Shown here: in pieces, positions 27,691 to 36,520 of the stretch
Numbering within the stretch: the first letter of the stretch is position 1
How the letters are laid out: each line of letters starts with the position of its first letter
DNA from: Paraburkholderia phytofirmans OLGA172
GTDB taxonomy: Bacteria; Pseudomonadota; Gammaproteobacteria; Burkholderiales; Burkholderiaceae
Direction of reading: 5' to 3'
Assembly: GCF_001634365.1 (NCBI RefSeq)
Contig: NZ_CP014578.1
Coordinates: 310,001-374,000, forward strand
Length of the DNA: 64,000 nt
Made by a program: the position numbers and the translations under genes
Notes under the pieces: generated by a model
What the model was told of the DNA's origin: nothing
Databases searched by the model: none
The model's input: only the letters and a program-made list of their open reading frames with translations

Positions 27691-27900
27691 TCAACGCCCG
27701 TAAGGAATACCGGTCGACTGAATCCATCCCATCCAGTGAGCGAACAGGATGAACAGGAATAGCGAGATCGACAGGCCCACCCGCGTGGCGAGCGACCAGA
27801 CCATCCGCTTGGTTTTGCCCTTGTCATGCATCATGAAATACAGCGCCGACACCATGCTGGCGATGATCAGGACGAAGGCGATGGGAACGAGAATGTGCAT
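27691..27900 (-). CDS. Twin transmembrane protein, DUF2909 type
   Basis: A 69-residue minus-strand protein starting MHILVPIAFVLIIASMVSA with two transmembrane helices separated by a basic loop (MMHDKGKTKRMVWSLATR). The second helix contains ISLFLFILFAHWMGW. Such twin-helix proteins recur between ctaE and the SURF1 gene in this lineage. It is convergent with ctaE and divergent from SURF1. A role in oxidase assembly is suggested only by location. Confidence 0.78.
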   Translation of the reverse strand: MHILVPIAFVLIIASMVSALYFMMHDKGKTKRMVWSLATRVGLSISLFLFILFAHWMGWIQSTGIPYGR

Positions 27901-28014
27901 GGAACCAACTGAAACCAGAAAGCGCAGAGGCAAGACTTTTATTATCGCACCGCGCGCCGGCGTCTGCCGCCGGTTCCGGACGCTGTCGCAAGCGGTGGTG
28001 TCGGAGTGCGTTCA

Positions 28015-28731
28015 ATGAAGTTCCGCCTCATTCCCGCGCTGTTGATTTTGCTGGTGATTGCGGTGACCGTGCGGCTCGGTTTCTGGCAGCGCGACCGCGC
28101 CCATCAGAAGGAAGCGCTCGAAGCACACATCGCGCAGTTCGAAGACGCGCCTGCGCAGCCGGTCAACGCCACGCCGGTCGAACTGAAGGACATCGAATTC
28201 CATCGCGTGAAGGCGCGTGGCAGTTTCGTCGCGGATAAAGTCGTTTATCTGGATAATCGACCGTATAACGATCAGCCGGGCTTTTACGTCGTGATGCCTT
28301 TTAAACTGGCCGACGGCGGTTACGTGCTGGTCAATCGCGGCTGGCTGCCGCGCAACATGAACAGTCGCGAGACCATCGCGCCGTACAGCACGCCTCAAGG
28401 CGAGATCGAAATCGAAGGCATTGCGCGCGCCGATGCCTCGCGTGCATTCGAGTTGGGGCAGGGGGGATCGGCCGCGCATCAGAAGATCCGCCAGAATCTG
28501 GATACGACGGCCTACGCTGCGGAAATCGGGCTGCCGTTGCAATCGTTCGTGATTCAGCAATTGAGCGACGACGGCGACAAGCTGGTACGCGACTGGCCGG
28601 CGCCGACAACCGGCGTCGAGACCAACTACGGCTACATGTTCCAGTGGTGGGGCATGGCGGCCGCGGCCCTGGTCTTCGGTTTGTACGCCGCGCGCCGCGC
28701 CGCGAAGAAAGAGCACGCCCCGAGCGTGTAA
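28015..28731 (+). CDS. SURF1 family cytochrome oxidase biogenesis protein
   Basis: A 238-residue protein with N- and C-terminal transmembrane helices (LIPALLILLVIAVTVRLGFWQ and WWGMAAAALVFGLYAA). Between them lies a periplasmic domain with the family patterns GFWQRDRAHQK, GSFVADKVVYLDNRPYND and GYVLVNRGWLPR. SURF1 helps place heme a into subunit I. ATG 28015 gives MKFRLIPALL. It starts a second cluster of assembly genes. Confidence 0.92.
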   Translation: MKFRLIPALLILLVIAVTVRLGFWQRDRAHQKEALEAHIAQFEDAPAQPVNATPVELKDIEFHRVKARGSFVADKVVYLDNRPYNDQPGFYVVMPFKLADGGYVLVNRGWLPRNMNSRETIAPYSTPQGEIEIEGIARADASRAFELGQGGSAAHQKIRQNLDTTAYAAEIGLPLQSFVIQQLSDDGDKLVRDWPAPTTGVETNYGYMFQWWGMAAAALVFGLYAARRAAKKEHAPSV

Positions 28732-28803
28732 TGCATCGCCTGCGGTTTCGTGCCCTGAGAGCAAGGGCCTCGAAGCCGCGCAATCATTGAAAGAGGTCCT
28801 GTA

Positions 28804-29466
28804 GTGTCGACGCAATCTCCCCGTTCGCCGCAAGCTGGCAAACCCGCAGCTCCGAAAGTGGTGCCTGGTCAACCCAATGGCGAGGGATCGTGGAAGCGTG
28901 GCCGCTGGATGCTGCTGCTGCTGGCGTTCATCTGCGCGGCGCCGATCGCCGTGTCGTATTTCGTTTATTACGTGGTCAAGCCGACCGGCGGCAGCACGAG
29001 CTACGGCACGCTGGTCGAACCGCAGCGGCCGATTCCCGATTCGCTCGTCGTGACGGGTGAAGACGGCAAGCCGCTCAAGCTCGCGTCGCTGCGCGGCCGC
29101 TGGCTGATGATCTCCGTCGACAACAGCGCATGCGACAAAGCCTGCGTCACCAAGCTGTACTTCATGCGACAAATCCGCGCAGCTCAGGGCCCGGAACGCG
29201 AACGCGTCGTGGAAGTGTGGCTGCGCACCGATGCAGGCAACGTGTCCGACGTGATACAAAAAGCCTATCCCGACACCAACATGCTGATCGCCAACCCGGC
29301 GCAGGTGTCCGCATGGCTGCCGACCGACACCGGCACTCAACTCACCGACCACATCTACATGGTCGATCCGAACGGCAATCTGATGATGCGTTTCCCGAAA
29401 GATCCGAACCCCAGCAAGATTAAGGTCGATGTGACCAAGCTGCTCAAATGGTCGAGCATCGGCTGA
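28804..29466 (+). CDS. Sco1-like cytochrome oxidase assembly protein, membrane anchored
   Basis: A 220-residue protein starting at GTG 28804. One transmembrane helix (about residues 34-58) is followed by a thioredoxin-like periplasmic domain. The copper-binding CxxxC is present as SACDKACVTKLY, and a distal His occurs in LTDHIYMVDPNG. The Pro of the classical CPDVCP motif is missing, so it is a divergent Sco-type protein. A canonical Sco protein is encoded further down, so the two may split metallochaperone and thiol-reductase roles. Placed between SURF1 and ctaA. Confidence 0.82.
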   Translation: MSTQSPRSPQAGKPAAPKVVPGQPNGEGSWKRGRWMLLLLAFICAAPIAVSYFVYYVVKPTGGSTSYGTLVEPQRPIPDSLVVTGEDGKPLKLASLRGRWLMISVDNSACDKACVTKLYFMRQIRAAQGPERERVVEVWLRTDAGNVSDVIQKAYPDTNMLIANPAQVSAWLPTDTGTQLTDHIYMVDPNGNLMMRFPKDPNPSKIKVDVTKLLKWSSIG

Positions 29467-29488
29467 CGCCGCAACAAGGGTAAGAAAG

Positions 29489-30598
29489 ATGTTCGTATTG
29501 CAACTGGCCCTGATTGGCCTGTGTATCGCGTTGTTGCCGCTGTCCTATGTGTGGGTCAAGGCCGACGACAACAAATTCCGCAAGCTGGTGTGGCTCACCA
29601 CCTTCCTGACGCTGGACTTGGTGATGTTCGGCGGCTTTACGCGTCTCACCGATTCCGGTCTCGGCTGCCCGGACTGGCCCGGTTGCTATGGCACGTCGTC
29701 GCCGTTCATCGCACACGCCGCGATTACCGCCGCGCATCAATTGATGCCCACCGGCCCTGTCAGCATGACGAAAGCCTGGATCGAGATGATCCACCGTTAC
29801 TTCGCGATGGCGATCGGCGTGCTGATCATTGCGCAGACGTTGATTGCGTGGACTGCACGGTTCAAGCGCCGTCCGCTGCATGTGTCGCCGTGGTGGCCGA
29901 CTTCGCTGCTGCTGCTGATTCTCGTGCAGGGCGCATTCGGCGCGTGGACCGTGACCCTGAAATTGCAACCGATCATCGTCACGACCCATCTGCTGCTCGG
30001 TCTCGCGTTGCTCGGCACGCTCGGTTGGCTGGCTGCGCGCCAAACGCCGCTGCCGGCTTATGAGCCCGAAGCCGCGCGCTGGCGTGCGGCGGCGATCGCC
30101 GGGTTGGCGCTGCTGATCGTGCAGATCGCATTGGGCGGTTGGGTCAGCACCAACTACGCGGTGCTGGCCTGCACGGACTTCCCGACCTGCAACGGCCAAT
30201 GGGTTCCGCCGATGGACTTCGCGCACGGCTTCCACTTATGGCGCGCACTCGGCATGACCGGCGACGGCGACATGATCACGCAAGATGCGCTGGTCGCCAT
30301 TCACTGGACACACCGCACGTTCGCGATCGTCGTGGTCGCGTATCTGGTGTGGTTGGCGCTGAAACTGCGCCGTTTCGAGTCGCTGCGGCGGCCGGCAAAC
30401 GGCGTGTTGCTGGTAGGGTTGGTCCAGTTCGTCACCGGTCTGTCGAACATCGTCCTGCAATGGCCGTTGCCCATTGCCGTCGCGCATAACGGCGGGGCCG
30501 CAATCCTGCTGCTTCTGCTCGTTATGTTAAACTTTCGGATCGCTTCTAGCCGTCCCGGCCGCGCCGCGTTGCCTGCGCGCGATGCCGCGCCAGCGTGA
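29489..30598 (+). CDS. ctaA: Heme A synthase
   Basis: Oxidises the C8 methyl of heme O to the formyl of heme A, in the inner membrane. 369 residues and eight helices. Conserved motifs are FGGFTRLTDSGLGCPDWPGCYG near residue 50, WIEMIHRYFAMAIG with a heme His, the internal repeat GGWVSTNYAVLACTDFPTC, and IHWTHRTFAIVVV. Immediately precedes ctaB, so heme O and heme A synthesis are coupled. Confidence 0.95.
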   Translation: MFVLQLALIGLCIALLPLSYVWVKADDNKFRKLVWLTTFLTLDLVMFGGFTRLTDSGLGCPDWPGCYGTSSPFIAHAAITAAHQLMPTGPVSMTKAWIEMIHRYFAMAIGVLIIAQTLIAWTARFKRRPLHVSPWWPTSLLLLILVQGAFGAWTVTLKLQPIIVTTHLLLGLALLGTLGWLAARQTPLPAYEPEAARWRAAAIAGLALLIVQIALGGWVSTNYAVLACTDFPTCNGQWVPPMDFAHGFHLWRALGMTGDGDMITQDALVAIHWTHRTFAIVVVAYLVWLALKLRRFESLRRPANGVLLVGLVQFVTGLSNIVLQWPLPIAVAHNGGAAILLLLLVMLNFRIASSRPGRAALPARDAAPA

Positions 30599-30604
30599 CC
30601 TCAC

Positions 30605-31510
30605 ATGGACAGCACAACTCTCTCCCAAACACCCGGCAGCCGGGTCTCCCAGTACATCGCGCTGACAAAGCCGCGCGTCACGCAGCTCGCTGTGTTCTGC
30701 GCAGTCATCGGCATGTTTCTGTCAACGCCCGGCATGGTGCCGTGGACCGTCCTGATCGGCGGCACCGTCGGCATCTGGTTGCTGGCCGGTGCGGCGTTCG
30801 CCATCAATTGCCTTGTCGAACAGAAGATCGACGCGAAGATGCGTCGCACGTCCTGGCGCCCGTCCGCGCGCGGCGAAATCACCACCGCGCAGATCCTGCT
30901 GTTTTCGGCGGTGCTCGGCGGCCTCGGCATGTGGACGCTCTATACGTTCGCCAATCCGCTGACCATGTGGCTCACGCTCGCCACCTTCGTCGGCTATGCG
31001 GTCATCTATACGCTGCTGCTCAAACCGGCCACGCCGCAGAACATTGTGATCGGCGGCGCGTCAGGCGCGATGCCGCCGGCGCTTGGCTGGGCCGCCGTCA
31101 CCGGTCATGTGCCGGGCGACGCATGGATTCTCGTGCTGATCATTTTCGTGTGGACGCCGCCGCATTTCTGGGCGCTCGCACTGTATCGCCGTAAAGACTA
31201 CGAAAATGCCGGTCTGCCGATGCTGCCGAATACGCACGGCGAAAAGTACACGCGCCTGCATATTCTGCTGTACACCGTGATCCTGTTCGCGGTCACGATG
31301 ATGCCGTTCATCTCCAGCATGAGCGGTGCGGTGTACCTCGTGGCGGCAGTGTTGCTCGGCGCCGTGTTCCTCGCGTATGCGTGGAAGATCTACTTGGAAT
31401 ATTCCGACGACCTGGCGCGCAGGACCTTCCGTTACTCGATCGTTTATTTGTCGCTGCTCTTCGCCGCGCTGTTGATCGACCACTATGCGCGCGTCGTGAT
31501 CGGCGCATAA
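30605..31510 (+). CDS. ctaB: Protoheme IX farnesyltransferase (heme O synthase)
   Basis: A UbiA-family prenyltransferase that converts heme B to heme O. 301 residues, about nine helices. The Asp-rich motifs are [19 protein letters not shown] near residue 80 and [20 protein letters not shown] near residue 195. Only 6 bp follow the ctaA stop codon. Confidence 0.96.
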   Translation: MDSTTLSQTPGSRVSQYIALTKPRVTQLAVFCAVIGMFLSTPGMVPWTVLIGGTVGIWLLAGAAFAINCLVEQKIDAKMRRTSWRPSARGEITTAQILLFSAVLGGLGMWTLYTFANPLTMWLTLATFVGYAVIYTLLLKPATPQNIVIGGASGAMPPALGWAAVTGHVPGDAWILVLIIFVWTPPHFWALALYRRKDYENAGLPMLPNTHGEKYTRLHILLYTVILFAVTMMPFISSMSGAVYLVAAVLLGAVFLAYAWKIYLEYSDDLARRTFRYSIVYLSLLFAALLIDHYARVVIGA

Positions 31511-31515
31511 CCCCC

Positions 31516-32145
31516 ATGCTTACACAACGTTTTGTGCGCACGGCGCGTGCCGCCGCGCGTGTCACCGTGATCGCTTGTGTGCTCGGCGGCGCGCTGCTGG
31601 TGGCGGGTTGCGGCAAGCAGCCGCCGGCGTTCCAGAACCTCGACATCACCGGCAACACGCAATTCGGGAGCAACTTTTCGCTGCCCGACACGTCCGGCAA
31701 AGTCCGCACGATGGCGGACTACAAGGGCAAGGTGGTGGTGCTGTTCTTCGGCTACACGCACTGCCCGGACGTTTGCCCGACCACGATGGCCGAGCTTTCG
31801 CAAGCTCTCCAGCAACTTGGCCCGGAAGACGCGAAACGCGTGCAGGTGCTGTTCGTCACTGTCGATCCCGACCGCGACACGCCGGCCCTGCTCGCGCAAT
31901 ATGTGCCCGCGTTCAATCCGGCGTTCGTCGGCTTGCGTCCGGCGGACCAGGCGCAACTCACGAAGATCACGAAAGACTTCCGCGTCTACTACGCGAAAGT
32001 GCCGGGCAAGACGCCCGATAGCTACACGATGGACCACACGGCGGCGAGCTATGTGTTCGACACGGACGGCAAGCTGCGTCTGTTCGCGCGCGATGGCCAG
32101 GGCGCCACGCCGTGGGTGCACGATATCAAGCTGCTGCTCGATTGA
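31516..32145 (+). CDS. SCO family protein (copper metallochaperone)
   Basis: A 209-residue lipoprotein-like Sco protein that delivers copper to CuA of subunit II. The signal region ends in a lipobox (LLVAGC, Cys near residue 33). The copper motif is FGYTHCPDVCPTTMAEL near residue 85 with the distal His in YTMDHTAASYVFD near residue 175. Start ATG 31516, 5 bp after ctaB. It ends the assembly cluster. Confidence 0.95.
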   Translation: MLTQRFVRTARAAARVTVIACVLGGALLVAGCGKQPPAFQNLDITGNTQFGSNFSLPDTSGKVRTMADYKGKVVVLFFGYTHCPDVCPTTMAELSQALQQLGPEDAKRVQVLFVTVDPDRDTPALLAQYVPAFNPAFVGLRPADQAQLTKITKDFRVYYAKVPGKTPDSYTMDHTAASYVFDTDGKLRLFARDGQGATPWVHDIKLLLD

Positions 32146-32436
32146 TGTATTGATTCAGACGGGCGCGTGCGTCTGCCGCGTGCCCATATTCAATTCCCTT
32201 CGCTGTCGTCCTCAAGCCGGGATCGGCAAATTCATTCCCGGCGCTAGCCGCGTCGTCTTGAAAGCGTGTTTTGCGTGAACGCCGCCGCTCAATACGCATA
32301 ACGATATGCAATCGTGATATTTCCCATCTCGCTGGGCATATGAGACCATTTGCGGTCCAGTTGGCGGCGCGTCCACAAGATGTCGGCCGCCGGCTTCCAC
32401 CCGAATCTGACATCGATCAGAAAAAGCGAGAATGAC

Positions 32437-33249
32437 ATGCAGCGCAGAAACATCCTCAAAGCCCTCTCGGCAGTGATCGCCGGGGCGGCGTTCGTCACCA
32501 GCTTCGGCGCACACGCCGACGACAAGGTCATCAAGGTCGGCACCATCGGTGGCCCGGACGCGCAAATCTGGGAAGTCGTCACGAAAGTGGCGAAGCGCGA
32601 AGGTCTGAATGTGAAGGTCGTCGAATTCAACGACTACGTACAGCCGAACGCCGCGCTCGACGCAGGCGACCTGGACGCCAACAGCTTCCAGCACCAGCCG
32701 TACCTCGACAGCCAGATCAAACAACGCGGCTACAAGATCGTCAATGCCGGCCTGACGTACATTTCGCCGCTCGGTATCTATTCGAAGAAGCTGAAGTCGC
32801 TGAAGGATCTGGCGCAAGGCGCGAAGATCGCGGTGCCGAACGATCCGTCGAACGAGAACCGTGCGCTGCTGCTGTTGCAGGCGCAAGGCGTGATCAAGCT
32901 GAAGGCGGGCGCGGGCACGAACGGCAATAACGCCACGCCGCTCGACGTCGCGGAGAATCCGAAGAAGATCAAGCTGGTCGAACTCGACGCTGCGCAACTG
33001 CCGCGCTCGCTGTCGGATGTCGACGTGGCCGCGATCAACACGAACTTCGCGCTGTCGGCCGGTCTGCTGCCGACCAAAGACGCGATCGCGCTCGAAGACA
33101 TCCACAGCCCGTACGCGAACCTGATCGCCGTGCGCGCGCAGGACAAGGACAAGCCATGGGTCAAGAAGCTGGTCGCGGCTTACCAGTCGGAAGACGTGCG
33201 CCAGTTCATCAAGACGCAGTTCAAGGGTTCGATGGTGCCGTCGTTCTAA
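32437..33249 (+). CDS. MetQ/NlpA family ABC transporter substrate-binding protein
   Basis: A 270-residue periplasmic binding protein of the methionine-uptake (MetQ) family. The signal peptide is MQRRNILKALSAVIAGAAF followed by SFGAHADD. There is no lipobox Cys, unlike E. coli MetQ. The body has IKVGTIGGPDAQIWEVV, DANSFQHQPYLDSQ, GIYSKKLKSLKDL and IAVPNDPSNENRALLLLQ, all typical. No metN ATPase or metI permease gene is present next to it, so it would have to use a transporter encoded elsewhere. The substrate is probably a methionine-type amino acid. Confidence 0.88.
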   Translation: MQRRNILKALSAVIAGAAFVTSFGAHADDKVIKVGTIGGPDAQIWEVVTKVAKREGLNVKVVEFNDYVQPNAALDAGDLDANSFQHQPYLDSQIKQRGYKIVNAGLTYISPLGIYSKKLKSLKDLAQGAKIAVPNDPSNENRALLLLQAQGVIKLKAGAGTNGNNATPLDVAENPKKIKLVELDAAQLPRSLSDVDVAAINTNFALSAGLLPTKDAIALEDIHSPYANLIAVRAQDKDKPWVKKLVAAYQSEDVRQFIKTQFKGSMVPSF

Positions 33250-33286
33250 GCTGCGGTTCGCTCTCGCGCGCATCCCACGCCCGATC

Positions 33287-34213
33287 CTACAGCTCCAACT
33301 CCCATCGCTCGAGCATCAGATCCTTGCCGAAGCGCCGCTCCGCCGTCGTGCGAGCGAGCCGGAAGCCGGCACGCTCGCATAGCCGCCGCGGCTCCTTGAG
33401 CGTGCTGGCCGTGGTCAGCGTGAGTTTGGTGTACCCCGCGCGCCGGGCGAACCGCACGCATTCACTCAGCAGTTGCGTGCCGATCCCAAGACGCTGCACG
33501 TCCGGTTCGACCCATAGGAGCCGCACGCCTGCCACTGTCGTCGAGATTCCTACGATGCACACCGAGCCGACCACCATGCCTTCCTGATCGGCAACCCAGC
33601 ACATCTCGCGCACCGGATCGCCGCGTTGCGAGTAGTCGGCGACGACGCGCGAAAGCAAGCCTTCGAACGATTGGTCCCAGCCGTGTTGCGCGGCGAACCA
33701 CTGCGCCTGCCGATGCACGAGCCAGCCGCAGTCGCCGGCGCGTGGTTGGCGAAGGGTCACGAGTTCGTGCTTCGGCTTGCTGTCGAGCAGCCGCTCGATC
33801 ACTTTCATCGCGGTGATCAACTGTTCCTGGGAGAGCGCAGTCAGTCCGTTCAGCAGTGCCGATACTTCTTCGATCGCTGCTGTATCAAGCGGTGCGTAGG
33901 CCGTGTGGCCGTCGTCGGTGAGGGCAATCAGCGACTGGCGCGCGTCCGAGTCGGACGGGCGCCGCGTAATCAGGCTGCGTCGTTCGAAGCTGGTTAGAAG
34001 GCGGCTGAGGTAGCCGCTGTCGAGGCCGAGATTGCGCCCGAGCACCGAAGCCGTCTGCGCGCGTCCGGTGGACAGTTCATGCAGAACGCGCACTTCCGTC
34101 AGCGAGAAGGCGCTCTTGGGCAAATGCTCATGCAGAGCGCCGATGCGCTGGGTATAGAAGCGGTTGAAATGGCGGACGGCCTGAGCCAGCCGCAGCGCCT
34201 CGGAATCTGTCAA
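33287..34213 (-). CDS. MarR-GNAT fusion: transcriptional regulator with acetyltransferase domain
   Basis: A 308-residue protein. Residues 1-145 form a MarR winged helix (LTEVRVLHELSTGRAQTASVLGRNLGLDSGY, then SLITRRPSDSDARQSLIALTDDG). From about residue 155 a GNAT acetyltransferase follows, with acetyl-CoA motif RLGIGTQLLSECVRFARRAG and the terminal FRLARTTAERRFGKDLMLERW. This pairing is known in several bacteria, but targets are unknown. It is convergent with metQ and divergent from the nag regulator; the intervening 372 bp may serve both. Confidence 0.85.
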   Translation of the reverse strand: MTDSEALRLAQAVRHFNRFYTQRIGALHEHLPKSAFSLTEVRVLHELSTGRAQTASVLGRNLGLDSGYLSRLLTSFERRSLITRRPSDSDARQSLIALTDDGHTAYAPLDTAAIEEVSALLNGLTALSQEQLITAMKVIERLLDSKPKHELVTLRQPRAGDCGWLVHRQAQWFAAQHGWDQSFEGLLSRVVADYSQRGDPVREMCWVADQEGMVVGSVCIVGISTTVAGVRLLWVEPDVQRLGIGTQLLSECVRFARRAGYTKLTLTTASTLKEPRRLCERAGFRLARTTAERRFGKDLMLERWELEL

Positions 34214-34585
34214 ATGCTGCTCCCCGGGGAATTTTTATGGCTTGCTACACAGCACTATATTGGAACGAAACCCATTAAAAAAGCAGCGCGGCTAAGGAGC
34301 ACATCAAATTGGTATCAGAAAGGTATCGATTTTAGGCCACGCCGACAGCCGGGAAGAGAACCAATGTGGACCATGCACCCGTCGTCTGGTATCTCGAATA
34401 CGGGTAAATCCCGATCCCTGCAAAGCGTCCTTCCGCGCCCCCAAATCACGCTGTGAAGCTTATCCAGCAAGGCTTTCCGCGAATCATGCCGGCATGGGAC
34501 CAGTTGATTGACTGGTATTATGTTGGTTATATAATGGGCTCTTATTTTCGTAGGCCGCATTCTTCGAGACGACCGCCGGAGCCCC
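34214..34585 (+). promoter_or_regulatory. nag operon control region
   Basis: No gene seen in 372 bp. A sigma-70 promoter is clear: TTGACT at 34508-34513, 16 bp, TATAAT at 34530-34535. TGGTAT or GGTATC hexamers occur at 34310, 34322, 34387 and 34513. One forms an imperfect dyad, TGGTAT-N5-ATACGG (34387-34403), and another overlaps the promoter spacer. These are candidate operators for the GntR-type regulator encoded next. Confidence 0.55.
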
Positions 34586-35320
34586 ATGGAAACTCGCTGG
34601 TCCGCACTGATGCCCGACGCTCGCAACGTCACGCCGCTCTATCTGCAGCTTGCGCGCAATCTGGCGACGGCGATCCACTGCGGCGTGTGGTCGGCGGGTG
34701 AAGCACTGCCTTCGGAGCGCACGCTCTCGGATGCGATCGGCGTGTCGCGCATCACCGCGCGCAAGGCGATCGCGCTGCTGGTCGAGCAAGGCCTGATCCG
34801 GCGGGCGCGGGGCGCGGGCAGCTTCATTACGCCGCGCGTCGAAGATCCGTTGTCGCGGCTCACTGGCTTCACGAAGAAGATGCAGCAACGCGGCTTCCGG
34901 CCGGATTCGGTGTGGCTCGAGCGCGATATCCGCGCTGCCAACCGTGATGAGCTGGTCCACCTCGGCCTGTCACCCGGCGCGGTGGTGACGAGTCTGCGGC
35001 GCCTGCGGCGCGCGGACGGCATCGTCATGGCGGTCGAGCATTCGGCGCTGCCCGCGGCGATCGTGCCCGATCCGCAGGCCATCGGCGTCTCGCTTTACAG
35101 CTATCTCGAACAACATGGCGCGGCCGTCGTGCGCGCCTTGCAGCACTTTCGCGCGGTCAATGCTTCGAGCGAGATCGCCTCGTTGATGGACATCGAACCG
35201 CGCTCGGCGCTGCTAGTCATTACCCGAATCGGGTATAGCGCGGACCAGCGTGCGATCGAACTGACCGATACCTATTGCCGCGACGATTACTACGATTTTG
35301 TCGCTGAATTGCGCACCTGA
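34586..35320 (+). CDS. nagR: GntR/HutC family regulator of the nag operon
   Basis: A 244-residue repressor. The N-terminal winged helix (TPLYLQLARNLATAIHCGVW, LPSERTLSDAIGVSRITARK, GLIRRARGAGSFI) is followed by a UTRA ligand domain from about residue 90 (SRLTGFTKKMQQRGF, ending ELTDTYCRDDYYDFVAELR). Homologues such as NagR/YvoA and DasR sense aminosugar phosphates. Its position as first gene of the GlcNAc operon suggests autoregulation through the sites upstream. The symbol is given by context. Confidence 0.85.
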   Translation: METRWSALMPDARNVTPLYLQLARNLATAIHCGVWSAGEALPSERTLSDAIGVSRITARKAIALLVEQGLIRRARGAGSFITPRVEDPLSRLTGFTKKMQQRGFRPDSVWLERDIRAANRDELVHLGLSPGAVVTSLRRLRRADGIVMAVEHSALPAAIVPDPQAIGVSLYSYLEQHGAAVVRALQHFRAVNASSEIASLMDIEPRSALLVITRIGYSADQRAIELTDTYCRDDYYDFVAELRT

Positions 35321-35416
35321 TCGGCGCGCCTGAGAGGCTGCGCGGCCCGCCGTCACGTGCGGCTCGATCGAACGCAATTCAGTCACACCCCGCATTACGC
35401 CTCACCAGAGAGACTC

Positions 35417-36520
35417 ATGCTGACCGGAAACATACTCACCACCGACGGGTGGATTCACGGCACGCTCGAATACGAAAACGGCCGCATCACGGCGCTGACC
35501 GGCGAACGCAGCGATCCGTCGAAGAACGACGCGCCGTACATCCTGCCTGGCTTTATCGATCTGCACGTGCATGGCGGCGGCGGCGCCGACGTGATGGAAA
35601 GCGGCGACGCGATCGAAACCATTACCCGCACGCATGCGCGTTACGGTACGACTAGCCTGCTCGCCACCACGATGACCGCGCCGCGCGACGAGCTGATGAG
35701 TGTCGTCGCAGGGCTGGGCAACAACGCGCGCATTCGCACGCCAGGCGGTGCGCGCGTGCTCGGCGTCCATCTGGAAGGTCCGTACATCAACCCCGGTAAG
35801 CTCGGCGCGCAGCCCGACGCCGCCGTTTCGGCGGTGATGGACGAAGTGCTGAAATATCTGTCGATCGCGCCGATTCGCGTGGTCACGCTGGCGCCGGAAA
35901 TCGCCGGCCATATGGAGATCATCTCCGAGATGGCGGCGCGCGGCGTGCGTGTGCAGCTCGGCCATTCGCTCGGCACTTACGACGACGCCGTCGCCGCGCT
36001 CAAGCATGGCGCCTGCGGCTTCACGCATCTGTTCAACGCGATGTCGCCGCTGCATCACCGCAATCCCGGTCTTGTCGGCGCCGCGCTCGCGCACGCCGAA
36101 TTCGCCGAAATCATTCCCGACCTGCTGCACGTTCATCCGGGCGCAATCCGCGCCGCGTTGCGCGCGATTCCGCGTCTCTACGTCGTGACGGACAGCACCT
36201 CGGCTACCGGCATGCCCGACGGCGAATACCGCCTCGGCAGCCAGCACGTGACGAAGTGCCTCGGCGGCGTGCGTCTTGCCGACGGCACGCTCGCCGGCAG
36301 CACCCTGACGATGGATCAGGCGCTGCGCAATCTCGTCTCGATCGGCTTGCCGATCGCCGATGTTTCAAACCGTTTGTCGCGCTACGCCGCCGACTACCTA
36401 GGCATCGAAGACCGCGGCCGCATTGCGCGCGGCGCGTGGGCCGATGTGGTCGTGTTCGATCGTGAACTGGCGTTGACCGCGACATACGTCGAAGGAGAAG
36501 CAATTGTCGAATATGCTTAA
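35417..36520 (+). CDS. nagA: N-acetylglucosamine-6-phosphate deacetylase
   Basis: Removes acetate from GlcNAc-6-P in the cytoplasm. 367 residues of the amidohydrolase superfamily. The metal motif LHVHGGGGADVMES is near residue 52. Others are GVHLEGPYINPGKLGA, LGHSLGTYDDAVAAL, CGFTHLFNAMSPLHHRNPG and the catalytic Asp region YVVTDSTSATGMPDG. Start ATG 35417. Its 3' end overlaps the next gene by 17 bp. Confidence 0.95.
   Translation: MLTGNILTTDGWIHGTLEYENGRITALTGERSDPSKNDAPYILPGFIDLHVHGGGGADVMESGDAIETITRTHARYGTTSLLATTMTAPRDELMSVVAGLGNNARIRTPGGARVLGVHLEGPYINPGKLGAQPDAAVSAVMDEVLKYLSIAPIRVVTLAPEIAGHMEIISEMAARGVRVQLGHSLGTYDDAVAALKHGACGFTHLFNAMSPLHHRNPGLVGAALAHAEFAEIIPDLLHVHPGAIRAALRAIPRLYVVTDSTSATGMPDGEYRLGSQHVTKCLGGVRLADGTLAGSTLTMDQALRNLVSIGLPIADVSNRLSRYAADYLGIEDRGRIARGAWADVVVFDRELALTATYVEGEAIVEYA

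Noticed and set aside
33250..33286. Terminator between metQ and the MarR-GNAT gene
   Set aside because: Only 37 bp and no convincing stem-loop.
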